64,000 nucleotides of DNA from Silvimonas soli. GTDB taxonomy: Bacteria; Pseudomonadota; Gammaproteobacteria; Burkholderiales; Chitinibacteraceae. How positions within the stretch are numbered: the first letter of the stretch is position 1; each line of letters starts with the position of its first letter. Position numbers and translations under genes: made by a program. The stretch spans positions 4,151,001-4,215,000 of the forward strand of contig NZ_CP106736.1 of the NCBI RefSeq assembly GCF_030035605.1, given 5' to 3'. Under the pieces are notes generated by a model. It worked only from the letters and a program-made list of their open reading frames with translations, was not told the origin of the DNA and made no database searches. This document shows, one piece after another, positions 1 through 7,615 of the stretch.

Positions 1-58
1 CCACCCTGCAACTGCGGGCCGTTCAGCAAACTGCCAGGCAAATGCTACCTCAGCCGGG

Positions 59-655
59 TTACTGCACCTTGCTACCCGGAATAGCCGCCGCAATCGCTTG
101 TGCCAGCTTTGCCAGTGCGCGGTCATGTGCCGCAGCCAGCGCAGCGTAGCCGGTGCCTTGCACCGGTTCTTCAATGACATTGCGGCCCGACTGCACCGGC
201 GTATTGGTCTTGTCGACCACTTGCCATACCGCTTCAATGACCGCCGTTTTGTCCAGTTGCGATTCAAAGCGCTGGATACCTACAGCAACTGTCCAGTTGG
301 TGTTGGGCAAGGCCAGTTGTGGCCAGCCAGTGACGTTGGGCGTACCCAGAAGCCGTGCCAGATCGACTGCCAGCACCGCAGGTATCTGCGATTTAAGCGG
401 TGCCGCCCAGCGCTGCTGTTCCAGCAAGGTCAAGCTATGGTCGGGCTGGTTAAGCACAAATTGGGGCCGGTCTACCACCGCTGGCACCGTGACCGCCGCC
501 ACCGCGACCACCAGATTGGCAGGTGCGCTGGTGGTGGCTGGCGCTGCCACCGGGTTGAGCGAGTAGTAGTACTCCGGTGGCGCCGAGCCACATCCGGCCA
601 GAGCCAGCGCCAGGATCGAAATCGTCAAAGCGGCGTTGAGAGAGGGGCGGATCAT
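59..655 (-). CDS. pqiC: PqiC-like outer-membrane lipoprotein of the Pqi lipid-transport system
   Basis: 198 aa. The N-terminus is a lipoprotein signal: a hydrophobic stretch (about residues 9-20) ending in LALAGC, with Cys22 as the expected lipidated residue. The remainder fits the ABC-type transport auxiliary lipoprotein family (DUF330/YmbA), including the early PPEYYYSLNP segment. In E. coli PqiC sits in the outer membrane and docks the tip of the PqiB tunnel. The start codon overlaps the pqiB stop by four bases (ATGA), so it is the last gene of a pqiA-pqiA-pqiB-pqiC operon. Function is inferred from family and synteny. No gene is visible in the 58 bases between its stop and the window edge. 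Confidence 0.88.
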   Translation of the reverse strand: MIRPSLNAALTISILALALAGCGSAPPEYYYSLNPVAAPATTSAPANLVVAVAAVTVPAVVDRPQFVLNQPDHSLTLLEQQRWAAPLKSQIPAVLAVDLARLLGTPNVTGWPQLALPNTNWTVAVGIQRFESQLDKTAVIEAVWQVVDKTNTPVQSGRNVIEEPVQGTGYAALAAAHDRALAKLAQAIAAAIPGSKVQ

Positions 656-2304
656 TTAGCGTCTTCCTTCTGCCCACGGAGCAAAGCGTCCGGATGGCGG
701 CTGAGATAATCGGACAGGTCACGGAAGGCCTGCGCGGCTTTGGCCACTTCCTGCAGCGTGTCGTTCATGTTTTGCTGCACCGGTGCATCAGGCGAGAGGG
801 TTTGTTTGGCCTGATTGATCGCCTCTTGCGCCTGCTTGAGCGTGTTCTGTGCTTCTGGCGCCACTTCGTTCTTCAGGCGATTGATTAGCGCATTACTGTT
901 ATCCAGCACTACGTTCAGATTGCGCAGGGCCTCATCGGCGTGGTCACCCATGGCCTCAATCGGCAAGCTATCCAGCTTCTTGGCGATAGACAACGCGGTG
1001 TCTTGCAACTGCGTCAGGCTGCCATTGATGGTCGGCAAAGACGGCGGGAATTGCTTCCAGTCGATGCTGGCCTTGGCGGCAGTCGGCACAAAATCGAGCG
1101 CCACATACAACTGGCCGGTAATCAGGTTGCCCGTACGCAATTGCGCGCGCAGCCCATGTTCCACCATCGTGTTGAGTATCTTGATACGCATGGTGTCCGT
1201 CTTGACCACTTCATCGCCGCCCTTGAGCCGCCCACGCAGACGCTCCGGATACAGATCAATGGTGACCGGCATAAGCAGGCTGTGTTCTTCCTTGGAGAAT
1301 TCAAAATTGATGGCTTTGACTTCACCAATATTGATACCGCGAAAATCTACCGGTGCACCGATGCTCAAACCACGTAGCGATTCGCGGAAGTACAGCACAA
1401 ATGGCGCACGTTCGCGGTCCGCCTCAGTCATGGCGGTGATACGGTCCGAGGCCAGCGTAAATTGGGTATCCGCGGGGGCGGCTTCGGCCATGTCCTGGCC
1501 AGGTGGCGCCTGGAAGGCAATACCACCGATAGCGATGGAAGCAAGCGACTGGGTGTCGATTTTCAAACCATTGGCATCCAGCGTCACGTCCACGCCACTG
1601 GCATGCCAGAAGCGGGTATTGGTGGTGACATACTGGTCATATGGCGCATGGACGAAGGCCTTCATGGTGATGCCCTTGCCATCTTTATCCAGTTTATAGG
1701 CAGAGACTTCGCCGACCTGGACGCGGCGGAAGAACAGCGGGGCGCCGACGTCGATCGAGCCCATGTCCTGCGCATGCAACACGAACTCCCGGCCCGCCTG
1801 GCGCGTGGTCACAATCGGAGCTTGTTCCAGCCCGGTGAAATCACGTTTGCTACTGGCCTGACGCGTGGGATCAATGCCGATATAAGCGCCAGACAATAAC
1901 GTGCCCAAGCCGCTGACTGAGCCACCGGAAATACGTGGGCGCACGACCCAGAAACGGGTTTTATCACCCAACAGGTCGTCCGTAGCATGAGCCAGTTGCG
2001 CGGTGACCTTGATGTGCTGGCGATCATCGGTCAGTACTACGCCGGTGACGCTGCCGATATCCACATCCTTGTATTTGATTTTGGTCTTGCCGGCTTCAAT
2101 GCCGTCGGCGGTCTCAAAGGTAATGGTGATGGTCGGGCCGCGCTGCAAGTAAGCGTGTACGGCAATCCAGCCACCGGCCAGAGCAGCGACAATGGGGATC
2201 AACCAGATCAATGAGGGCAGACGGCGTTTGGGCACCGCTTTGGCGGTGGGCACCTGTTCTTCGTCCGGGGATTGCGGGGGAGTATTTTGGGGATGATCAG
2301 TCAT
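652..2304 (-). CDS. pqiB: PqiB, three-MCE-domain inter-membrane transport protein
   Basis: 550 aa from the ATG at 2304 (MTDHPQ...). A longer reading frame begins 81 bases upstream inside pqiA, but the chosen start overlaps the pqiA stop by eight bases and gives a length close to E. coli PqiB (546 aa). One transmembrane helix lies near residues 30-52 (LIWLIPIVAALAGGW). Three MCE/MlaD repeats follow, visible as the recurring pattern of hydrophobic strand, then GxxV/IGxPVxFRGxxVGEV (about residues 48-140, 165-255 and 290-410). The C-terminal 130 residues are helical and probably form the long tunnel. PqiB homologues form a periplasmic channel that moves phospholipid between the two membranes. 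Confidence 0.92.
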   Translation of the reverse strand: MTDHPQNTPPQSPDEEQVPTAKAVPKRRLPSLIWLIPIVAALAGGWIAVHAYLQRGPTITITFETADGIEAGKTKIKYKDVDIGSVTGVVLTDDRQHIKVTAQLAHATDDLLGDKTRFWVVRPRISGGSVSGLGTLLSGAYIGIDPTRQASSKRDFTGLEQAPIVTTRQAGREFVLHAQDMGSIDVGAPLFFRRVQVGEVSAYKLDKDGKGITMKAFVHAPYDQYVTTNTRFWHASGVDVTLDANGLKIDTQSLASIAIGGIAFQAPPGQDMAEAAPADTQFTLASDRITAMTEADRERAPFVLYFRESLRGLSIGAPVDFRGINIGEVKAINFEFSKEEHSLLMPVTIDLYPERLRGRLKGGDEVVKTDTMRIKILNTMVEHGLRAQLRTGNLITGQLYVALDFVPTAAKASIDWKQFPPSLPTINGSLTQLQDTALSIAKKLDSLPIEAMGDHADEALRNLNVVLDNSNALINRLKNEVAPEAQNTLKQAQEAINQAKQTLSPDAPVQQNMNDTLQEVAKAAQAFRDLSDYLSRHPDALLRGQKEDAK

Positions 2305-2926
2305 CGTCTTTTGGCTCTGGGTCCCAGATGAGGCGTGGATCGAACGACATGGCGGCAAACATGGTAATGACCACAACGCTGGCAAATGCCAGGGCGCCGG
2401 GGCCGGCGGAAATCGTCGCCAGCGACTGGAAGTGCACCAGCCCCACCATTAACGCCACCACAAAAATATCGAGCATGGACCAGCGACCGACAAATTCCAC
2501 CATACGATAAAGCTTGGTGCGTTCTTGCTGGCGCCAGGTTGATTTGCGCTGCGCAGTAATGGCCAGAATGGTGAGCGCAATCAATTTGGCCAAGGGCACC
2601 GTCACGCTGGCACAAAACACCAGAATCGCCAGCGGCCACGAGCCGGAGGTCCACAGATAAATAACACCGCTCATGATGGTGTCATCTTCTTCGTAAATGA
2701 TCGAAGCGGTATGCATCACCGGCAACAAGTTGGCCGGGATATAAAGAATGAACGCGGCAATCAGCAAGGCCCAAGTGCGCGTGAGGCTATTGGGCTTGCG
2801 CATGTGCAAGTGCGTGCCGCAGCGCGGACAGCGGTCGCTGGCGTTGGGCACGTTTTTGCTGAGCAAACCGCAGGAATGGCAATTAAGCAAACCCTGGGCA
2901 GCGGCGGAGGCCGGATGAGGTTTCAT
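2297..2926 (-). CDS. pqiA: PqiA-like membrane protein, second half of a split PqiA
   Basis: 209 aa from the ATG at 2926, which overlaps the preceding stop as ATGA. It starts with a short zinc-ribbon segment (CHSCGLLS...CPRCGTHL, two CxxC pairs) and then has four hydrophobic helices (IAAFILYIPANLLPV, LAILVFCASVTVPLAKLIAL, FVVALMVGLVHF, ALAFASVVVITMFAAM). The FDPRLIW motif near the C-terminus is typical of PqiA. In E. coli one 417-aa protein contains two such units in tandem; here each unit is its own gene. The protein is the inner-membrane partner of the PqiB channel. The reading frame extends upstream of the ATG, but that extension lies inside the neighbouring gene. Confidence 0.85.
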   Translation of the reverse strand: MKPHPASAAAQGLLNCHSCGLLSKNVPNASDRCPRCGTHLHMRKPNSLTRTWALLIAAFILYIPANLLPVMHTASIIYEEDDTIMSGVIYLWTSGSWPLAILVFCASVTVPLAKLIALTILAITAQRKSTWRQQERTKLYRMVEFVGRWSMLDIFVVALMVGLVHFQSLATISAGPGALAFASVVVITMFAAMSFDPRLIWDPEPKDDD

Positions 2927-3534
2927 CTTCCCTCCACCGGCAATTGACGCCAGATCTGGCGGGCATCGAACACCGAAAAAGCGGCGGTCATCAATAGCAT
3001 CAACAGGGCGAACGACCACAAGGCAATGCCGGGAATAACGGTGGCCATGGCCGCCAGCTTGGTCAGCGACACCAGAATGCCTAGCATGAACACCTCAACC
3101 ATGCTCCATGGCCGCAGCAACTGCAGCATGCGCAGCAAGTCTGGCACTCGCGGCGGCATGATGCCCAGCGAAAGTGGTAGCAACATATAAAGCATGATCA
3201 ATAACTGAGTCGCCGGCACGATCACCGTGGTGATCATGACCAGAATGCCAAGCGTGTGCATGCCGTCGTTGTACAGCTCCAGCGCAGCGCCGGTCAGCGT
3301 GCAGGTGATTTCAGTACCGCCAATCTGCAAACCCATGATCGGAAAGAAATTAGCCAGCAAAAACAGAATGGTAGCGCCCAAGGTAAAAGCCAGCGTGCGC
3401 TCCTGACTATTTTGCGGGGCTGCGAACAACGTGGCGTTACAACGCGGACAACGAGCGACGCCACCGGGCTCCAGCTGTGGCGGGCGTAGCAGCAGATCAC
3501 ACTCATGACAGGCAATCAGGTGCTCATCGATCAT
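2923..3534 (-). CDS. pqiA: PqiA-like membrane protein, first half of a split PqiA
   Basis: 203 aa. The N-terminal zinc ribbon (CHECDLLLRP...CPRCNATLF) is followed by four membrane helices, including LGATILFLLANFFPIMGLQI and the PATQLLIMLYMLLPL segment. The C-terminus has FDARQIW, matching FDPRLIW in the next gene, so the two proteins are paralogous halves of the usual PqiA. It is the first gene of the pqi operon; the following gene starts on its stop codon. The upstream region (3535-3676) should hold the promoter, but I cannot pick a convincing -35/-10 pair or a SoxS-type site there. Confidence 0.87.
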   Translation of the reverse strand: MIDEHLIACHECDLLLRPPQLEPGGVARCPRCNATLFAAPQNSQERTLAFTLGATILFLLANFFPIMGLQIGGTEITCTLTGAALELYNDGMHTLGILVMITTVIVPATQLLIMLYMLLPLSLGIMPPRVPDLLRMLQLLRPWSMVEVFMLGILVSLTKLAAMATVIPGIALWSFALLMLLMTAAFSVFDARQIWRQLPVEGR

Positions 3535-3676
3535 TCAACTACTCGTTGGAAGAGGGGTGCAAGTGGCAACCTTCAAGGTGGCGAAGGCATGACCTAAATA
3601 TAGTTTGAAGTTTGCAGGAATATAGCTGACTGCAATAATTTAGCCAGGTTTTGTGGGAGAACCCCTTGTTACGGCA

Positions 3677-3712
3677 ACAAAAAAGCGCCGATCTCGGGGC
3701 GCTTTTTGTTTA
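3677..3712 (-). terminator. Rho-independent terminator of the ZIP transporter gene
   Basis: Read on the minus strand, the stem AAAGCGCC/GGCGCTTT with a short loop is followed by a T-run, starting 15 bases after the transporter stop codon. An A-run also precedes the stem, so it could work in both directions, but no plus-strand gene reads into it. Confidence 0.85.
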
Positions 3713-3727
3713 ACCGGGTTTGCGGGC

Positions 3728-4612
3728 TCAACCAGGCAAAAAGTTGAACAATACCGCCACAACAATGCCAGCGCTAAAGCATGCTTGCGCGGCACTTGGT
3801 CGTTGCCATAAGCGTGGCCCCATCTCGCGGCCAATCACCCACAACATTGCCCCGGCAGCCAACGCCAGCAATGCGGGCAGCAATGCGGCAGAGATACTCA
3901 ACGCCGCCGCGCCCAACAATGCTCCAGCCAGTTCTACCAGGCCGCTGGCCATGCCGCCCAATGCCGCTTTCCATGGCGAAGCACCAGCTCGCAACAACGC
4001 AGTAGCGACGGCAAAGCCTTCGGGGATATCTTGCAAGCTGATGCCAAAAGTGAGCGCGTCGCCACGTTGCGAGCCAGCCATGGAAACCCCGGCCGCAATC
4101 CCTTCTGGCAGATTTTGCAGCGTCATGGCCAGCGCAAACAGCAACAGGCCAAAACGTTCTGCCTCTGCTCCTTTCAACGCAGCCAGACTTTGCGCCCCGG
4201 CTTGCCAGCGGGCAAAACCAAATGCGCCCAAGGCGGTGATGGTGGCAATGGCCAGCAATGAAGCGCTGGCGGATGGCACGATCTTTTGCATGCCGGCAAA
4301 CGCTTCTGGCAATACGCCGCTGAGGGTGACGGTGGCCATAATGCCGCCGCCTGCCATCATCAAACCACTGGCGAGTTTTTCCGGCATGCGACGGGCAAAG
4401 GCGACAGGCAGGGCGCCGATGGCAGTTGCTGCAGCCACGCTGACACCGGCAATCCAGCCTGGCTTGAGGCTGTCGCGAGTAAGCCAGAAAAATGCGGCCA
4501 ACGCAGCCAGCGCCGATAACCACAACAGATAAGTGCGCGCACGTTGCGGCGGGGCATTATTTGCAGCTGGCGCTGAGAGTTGCTGCCCCAAGTTGAGTAT
4601 GAGCGTGGTCAT
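3728..4612 (-). CDS. ZIP-family divalent metal transporter with altered metal-site motifs
   Basis: 294 aa with about eight hydrophobic segments. An unusual N-terminal extension of about 25 residues (rich in Ala and Pro) precedes the first helix. The ZIP signature helices are recognisable as QNLPEGIAAG (166-175) and QDIPEGFAVA (194-203). In ZupT both motifs begin with His (HNFPEG and HNIPEG) and in GufA-type proteins usually only one is Gln; here both are Gln. The glycine-rich GLMMAGGGIMA segment near residue 83 fits the third helix of the family. It is expected to import zinc, iron or manganese through the inner membrane. A Fur-like palindrome lies 41-55 bases upstream of the ATG, which argues for metal-dependent control. 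Monocistronic, with its own terminator. Confidence 0.85.
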   Translation of the reverse strand: MTTLILNLGQQLSAPAANNAPPQRARTYLLWLSALAALAAFFWLTRDSLKPGWIAGVSVAAATAIGALPVAFARRMPEKLASGLMMAGGGIMATVTLSGVLPEAFAGMQKIVPSASASLLAIATITALGAFGFARWQAGAQSLAALKGAEAERFGLLLFALAMTLQNLPEGIAAGVSMAGSQRGDALTFGISLQDIPEGFAVATALLRAGASPWKAALGGMASGLVELAGALLGAAALSISAALLPALLALAAGAMLWVIGREMGPRLWQRPSAAQACFSAGIVVAVLFNFLPG

Positions 4613-4652
4613 CGGGTAAATCCTGTGACGAGATGTCGTTGGAATTCATTAT

Positions 4653-4667
4653 CGATAACCATTCTCA
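4653..4667 (-). promoter_or_regulatory. Fur-box-like operator upstream of the ZIP transporter
   Basis: On the minus strand the 15 bases read TGAGAATGGTTATCG, matching the 7-1-7 Fur pattern TGATAATNATTATCA at 11 of 14 informative positions. It lies 41 bases before the ATG, where a repressor could cover the promoter. Metal specificity cannot be read from the sequence. Confidence 0.5.
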
Positions 4668-4693
4668 TTTGTGGAAATGAAATATTCCAACCC

Positions 4694-4734
4694 AATGCAT
4701 AGAGGGCAACTATCAAGACCGCCCTCTATGCATT
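4694..4734. repeat. Perfect 14-bp inverted repeat behind the dienelactone hydrolase gene
   Basis: Arms AATGCATAGAGGGC (4694-4707) and its exact reverse complement (4721-4734) are separated by 13 bases. The element begins 17 bases after the stop codon of the hydrolase gene. No T-run follows on either strand, so it is not a textbook intrinsic terminator; it may still end or stabilise the transcript. Confidence 0.75.
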
Positions 4735-4751
4735 TGCGTAACTATGAATGT

Positions 4752-5489
4752 TTAGCGCAGGGTGCGGCTGAACAGGTCAAACGCCAGCTGATAACCCAGC
4801 GACGACAGTTGCGGATCAAAACGGTCGCCCTCATCGCGCATAAAGGCGTGCTGGCCGTTCAGTTCATGCCAGGTAAAGCTGAGCTTGGCATCAGTGAGCT
4901 TTTGGTAAACCTGCGCGCGTCCTTGCGGTGGAATATGCGGATCTTGCTTGCCCCAGATCATCAGCATTTCGCCGGTGATATCACCGATGCGTTCCAGCGT
5001 GTGCTGGCCAGGTTGATTCGGAATGGTGTTGGTATGCAGGTCAGTGGCATAGAAACATGCGGTGCCTTTTACTTCTGGCTGCAACGCGGCACGAAACGCC
5101 AGATGGCCGCCAATGCAGAAACCCATCGCACCCAGATGCCCGTTGAACCAGTCTTGCTGGCCCAGATAGTCGATCATGGCGCGGTTATCTGCGTCATAAC
5201 TCTCAACTGGCTTGGCTTCTTTATCTGCGTTGCCTTTGTCTTTGCCCGCATCGTCATAGCCCAGCACCGTGCCAATCGGATTGAGTTCGTGGAACACCTC
5301 CGGCACCAGCACAGCGTAGCCATGACCGGCCAGAAAACGCGCGGCGCGGGCGATCGGTGCGGTTTGCTGAAAAATCTCTGAATAAAACAGAATGGCCGGA
5401 AAAGCGCCCGCTGCATTCGGGCGATGCACATAAGTGCGCATGGTGCCGGTGGGCGTGGGCAGATCGACGATATGGTTCTGGATCAGCAT
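4752..5489 (-). CDS. Dienelactone hydrolase family protein
   Basis: 245 aa alpha/beta hydrolase without signal peptide, so cytoplasmic. The nucleophile elbow is GFCIGG (about residues 122-127) with Cys as nucleophile, as in carboxymethylenebutenolidase. The acid is probably Asp in WGKQDPHIP and the base His in GQHAFMRDEG, giving the family's Cys-Asp-His triad. The early EIFQQTAPIARAARFLAGHGYAV region also fits the family. No aromatic-degradation genes are nearby, so the substrate is open; many such proteins are general esterases. It is probably transcribed alone, and a perfect hairpin follows its stop codon. Confidence 0.85.
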   Translation of the reverse strand: MLIQNHIVDLPTPTGTMRTYVHRPNAAGAFPAILFYSEIFQQTAPIARAARFLAGHGYAVLVPEVFHELNPIGTVLGYDDAGKDKGNADKEAKPVESYDADNRAMIDYLGQQDWFNGHLGAMGFCIGGHLAFRAALQPEVKGTACFYATDLHTNTIPNQPGQHTLERIGDITGEMLMIWGKQDPHIPPQGRAQVYQKLTDAKLSFTWHELNGQHAFMRDEGDRFDPQLSSLGYQLAFDLFSRTLR

Positions 5490-5594
5490 GGTTTGCTCCG
5501 CGTGGGCCTGGTCGCGCCGATGGGCACGAGTGGAAAAGATTCAGACGGATTATTCCACGATTGGGCGCACATTGTGATGACACCCGAACCCGTT

Positions 5595-5634
5595 TTCGTA
5601 CACCTCGCCGGGCCAGGCCGATGAGGTGTACGAA
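5595..5634. repeat. Perfect 12-bp inverted repeat behind the methyltransferase gene
   Basis: Arms TTCGTACACCTC (5595-5606) and GAGGTGTACGAA (5623-5634) are exact complements with a 16-base GC-rich loop. The element starts 18 bases past the stop of the minus-strand methyltransferase gene. It has no U-tract. Confidence 0.7.
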
Positions 5635-5651
5635 CCGCCGCGGATTAGCGC

Positions 5652-6440
5652 TTAAGCGTGGCTGGCGTGGCGCAATGACACCTGCAAGCGCACCATGCGG
5701 ACATTGATGTCACCCGGGTTGGCCGCCAGATAAGCGTCAACCACCGATTCGATGTAATCCGCTTGTGCGGCTTCTGGCACTGGTTCAATAAACGGCAACC
5801 AGGCAGTGCGCAGCCAGCCGTTGAATGCAGCACGATCCGCATACGGCATGATCTTTGGGATCAACTGCGCATCGACCACCGTCAACCCGGCTTCTTGTGC
5901 CCAGCGCTGATAATCCTCGACCCGATGAAAGCCATAGGGAAAGCGGAATTCGGCAAAATGGGCGGCCCACTCGGGGCGGCTGCGCACAGTATCGAATGCA
6001 GCAATAATGCCAGCACCGTTGCCGTGCCCACCCAACTGCAACAGCGCATGGCCATGTGGCAACAGCGCATTGGCAATGCCACGCAAGACGCTGGCATGGT
6101 CACCCGGCACCCAATGAATCGCCGCGTTGGAGAAAATCACCGAAAAGCGTGCTGGGTAGGGCAAAGCTGCCGCGTCGGCCACTTCAAAACTGAGATTAGG
6201 CAGTGGCGCGCTCATATGCTCGCGTTGGGCGTGGGCGATCATCTCTGGCGAAAAATCGGTACCGAGCACGCTGCCCTGCGGCACCAGCGAGGCGATTACC
6301 GCGGTATGACGGCCATCACCACAGCCAATATCCAGCACGGTGTCGTCGTGTTTCAGGTCGAGTTGCGCAATCAGCTCTTTGGCCCAGCGTTCCTGGCCGG
6401 TCGAATTCTGGGCATAGTCTTGTGGATTCCAGCGTGCCAT
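5652..6440 (-). CDS. Class I SAM-dependent methyltransferase, trans-aconitate methyltransferase-like
   Basis: 262 aa. The SAM-binding motif I is VLDIGCGDGRHTAVIA (about residues 35-50), followed by the acidic post-I residue in LGTDFSPEMIAHAQ and motif II-like FSVIFSNAAIHWVPGDH. The N-terminus WNPQDYAQNSTGQERWAKELI resembles Tam (trans-aconitate 2-methyltransferase), which starts with a similar W-x-P-x-x-Y signature. Tam detoxifies trans-aconitate formed from the TCA intermediate cis-aconitate; this substrate is an inference from the N-terminus only. Other small-molecule methyltransferases share the fold. A LysR regulator lies 115 bases upstream on the same strand. Confidence 0.75.
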   Translation of the reverse strand: MARWNPQDYAQNSTGQERWAKELIAQLDLKHDDTVLDIGCGDGRHTAVIASLVPQGSVLGTDFSPEMIAHAQREHMSAPLPNLSFEVADAAALPYPARFSVIFSNAAIHWVPGDHASVLRGIANALLPHGHALLQLGGHGNGAGIIAAFDTVRSRPEWAAHFAEFRFPYGFHRVEDYQRWAQEAGLTVVDAQLIPKIMPYADRAAFNGWLRTAWLPFIEPVPEAAQADYIESVVDAYLAANPGDINVRMVRLQVSLRHASHA

Positions 6441-6555
6441 GTTTTGTTGCTCCCTGTTGGTAAGGGCTCTAGCTTGCAGTAATCAGCCATCTTGCAGAAC
6501 TGAAGTCTGGCGACGATGGCATCGCAAACGGAGATGGCTGTGCCAATCAAGCCAC

Positions 6556-7461
6556 TCAATATTGTTGCTGCAGATGCTCGAACAATTTTTGCGTAGCGGG
6601 CGAGGGTGGTTCGTTGTCGCGGGTGCACAGGCATAACTGCCGCTGCGCCCACGTATCGGTCAGCGTTAGCCCATGCAAACCCAGCGACGCTACATAGGGC
6701 GTCGTCGCCGCTCGCGGCACCACGCCAACGCCCAAACCTGCCGCGACCATGGCGCAGACCGCGTCAAAGCTGGTGACTTGCACTAGCGGGCGCAAATCGT
6801 GACCAGCCTCGGCGGCTTCGCGGGTTAGCCGCGCATGCAAGGTGCTGGTGGCATGCAGTCCCACCAGCGGCCACGCCAGCGCCTGTGCAAAGGAGATATG
6901 GGTTTGTGTTGCGAGCGGGTGATCTGGCGGGACGACCAATTGCAGCTCATCCTGCCGAAAGGGCGTCAGTGTTAGCCCCGGCAGGTGTGGCAATTCGCTG
7001 ACGATGCCTAAATCCGCCACGCCATCCAGCACGGCTTGGGCGACCACACTGCTGACTTGCTCCTGCAACTGCACGCGTATGCCCGGATACACGTGCCGAA
7101 ACGCCACCAGTGCGCCCGGTAGAAACTCAACAATTGCCGAAATATTGGCAAACAGCCGCACATGCCCTGAAACACCATCGGCGTAGTCGCGCATTTCGCC
7201 TTCAAGCTGCCGCGCTTGTTCCAGCAACCCCTGTGCCCGGCCCCGCAACGCTTGGCCGGCGGGAGTGAGCCGCACACCACGGCTGTGGCGTTCAATCAAT
7301 GCCGTCGCAAAGTGGGTCTCAAGGTCAGAGATCCGTTTGCTGACAGCAGAAGCCACCATATGGCTGCGTTCTGCCGTCGCGGCGATGCTGCCGGTTTCGG
7401 CGACGCTGACAAACAGTTCCAGGTCTTTCCAGTCAAAACGGATTGGCGCGGCTGAGGGCAT
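6556..7461 (-). CDS. LysR-family transcriptional regulator
   Basis: 301 aa. The winged helix-turn-helix occupies about residues 8-70 (LELFVSVAETGSIAATAE...SAVSKRISDLE...GVRLTPAGQALRGRA), followed by a linker helix and a periplasmic-binding-protein-like effector domain (about 92-295). The sequence differs enough from the two other LysR proteins in the window (at 49.4 and 51.9 kb) that they are not recent duplicates. It is transcribed toward the methyltransferase and away from the Yip1-like gene, with no divergent partner, so its target cannot be read from the arrangement. Confidence 0.9.
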   Translation of the reverse strand: MPSAAPIRFDWKDLELFVSVAETGSIAATAERSHMVASAVSKRISDLETHFATALIERHSRGVRLTPAGQALRGRAQGLLEQARQLEGEMRDYADGVSGHVRLFANISAIVEFLPGALVAFRHVYPGIRVQLQEQVSSVVAQAVLDGVADLGIVSELPHLPGLTLTPFRQDELQLVVPPDHPLATQTHISFAQALAWPLVGLHATSTLHARLTREAAEAGHDLRPLVQVTSFDAVCAMVAAGLGVGVVPRAATTPYVASLGLHGLTLTDTWAQRQLCLCTRDNEPPSPATQKLFEHLQQQY

Positions 7462-7559
7462 GTGAAGCCTGAGAGGGGAGACTTGTTGCGGATTATCGCT
7501 CAGGCATAAAAGGGGCGGGCCACAAGATGGAATCGCTGCAGAACCGGCACCAATAGCAA

Positions 7560-7589
7560 CAGCCCGGATTGCTGTGTAAATCCGGGCTG
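7560..7589. repeat. Perfect 11-bp hairpin behind the Yip1-like gene
   Basis: CAGCCCGGATT (7560-7570) and AATCCGGGCTG (7579-7589) form an exact stem with an 8-base loop, beginning 26 bases after the stop of the minus-strand membrane-protein gene. Only a weak T-rich tail follows on the minus strand. It probably ends that transcript. Confidence 0.7.
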
Positions 7590-7615
7590 CAGATCACCAT
7601 CGGTTAACTGGCAAA

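Noticed and set aside
2297..3534. Frameshifted pqiA pseudogene
   Set aside because: Both halves have complete zinc ribbons, starts and stops, and the ATGA overlap is typical of coupled intact genes.
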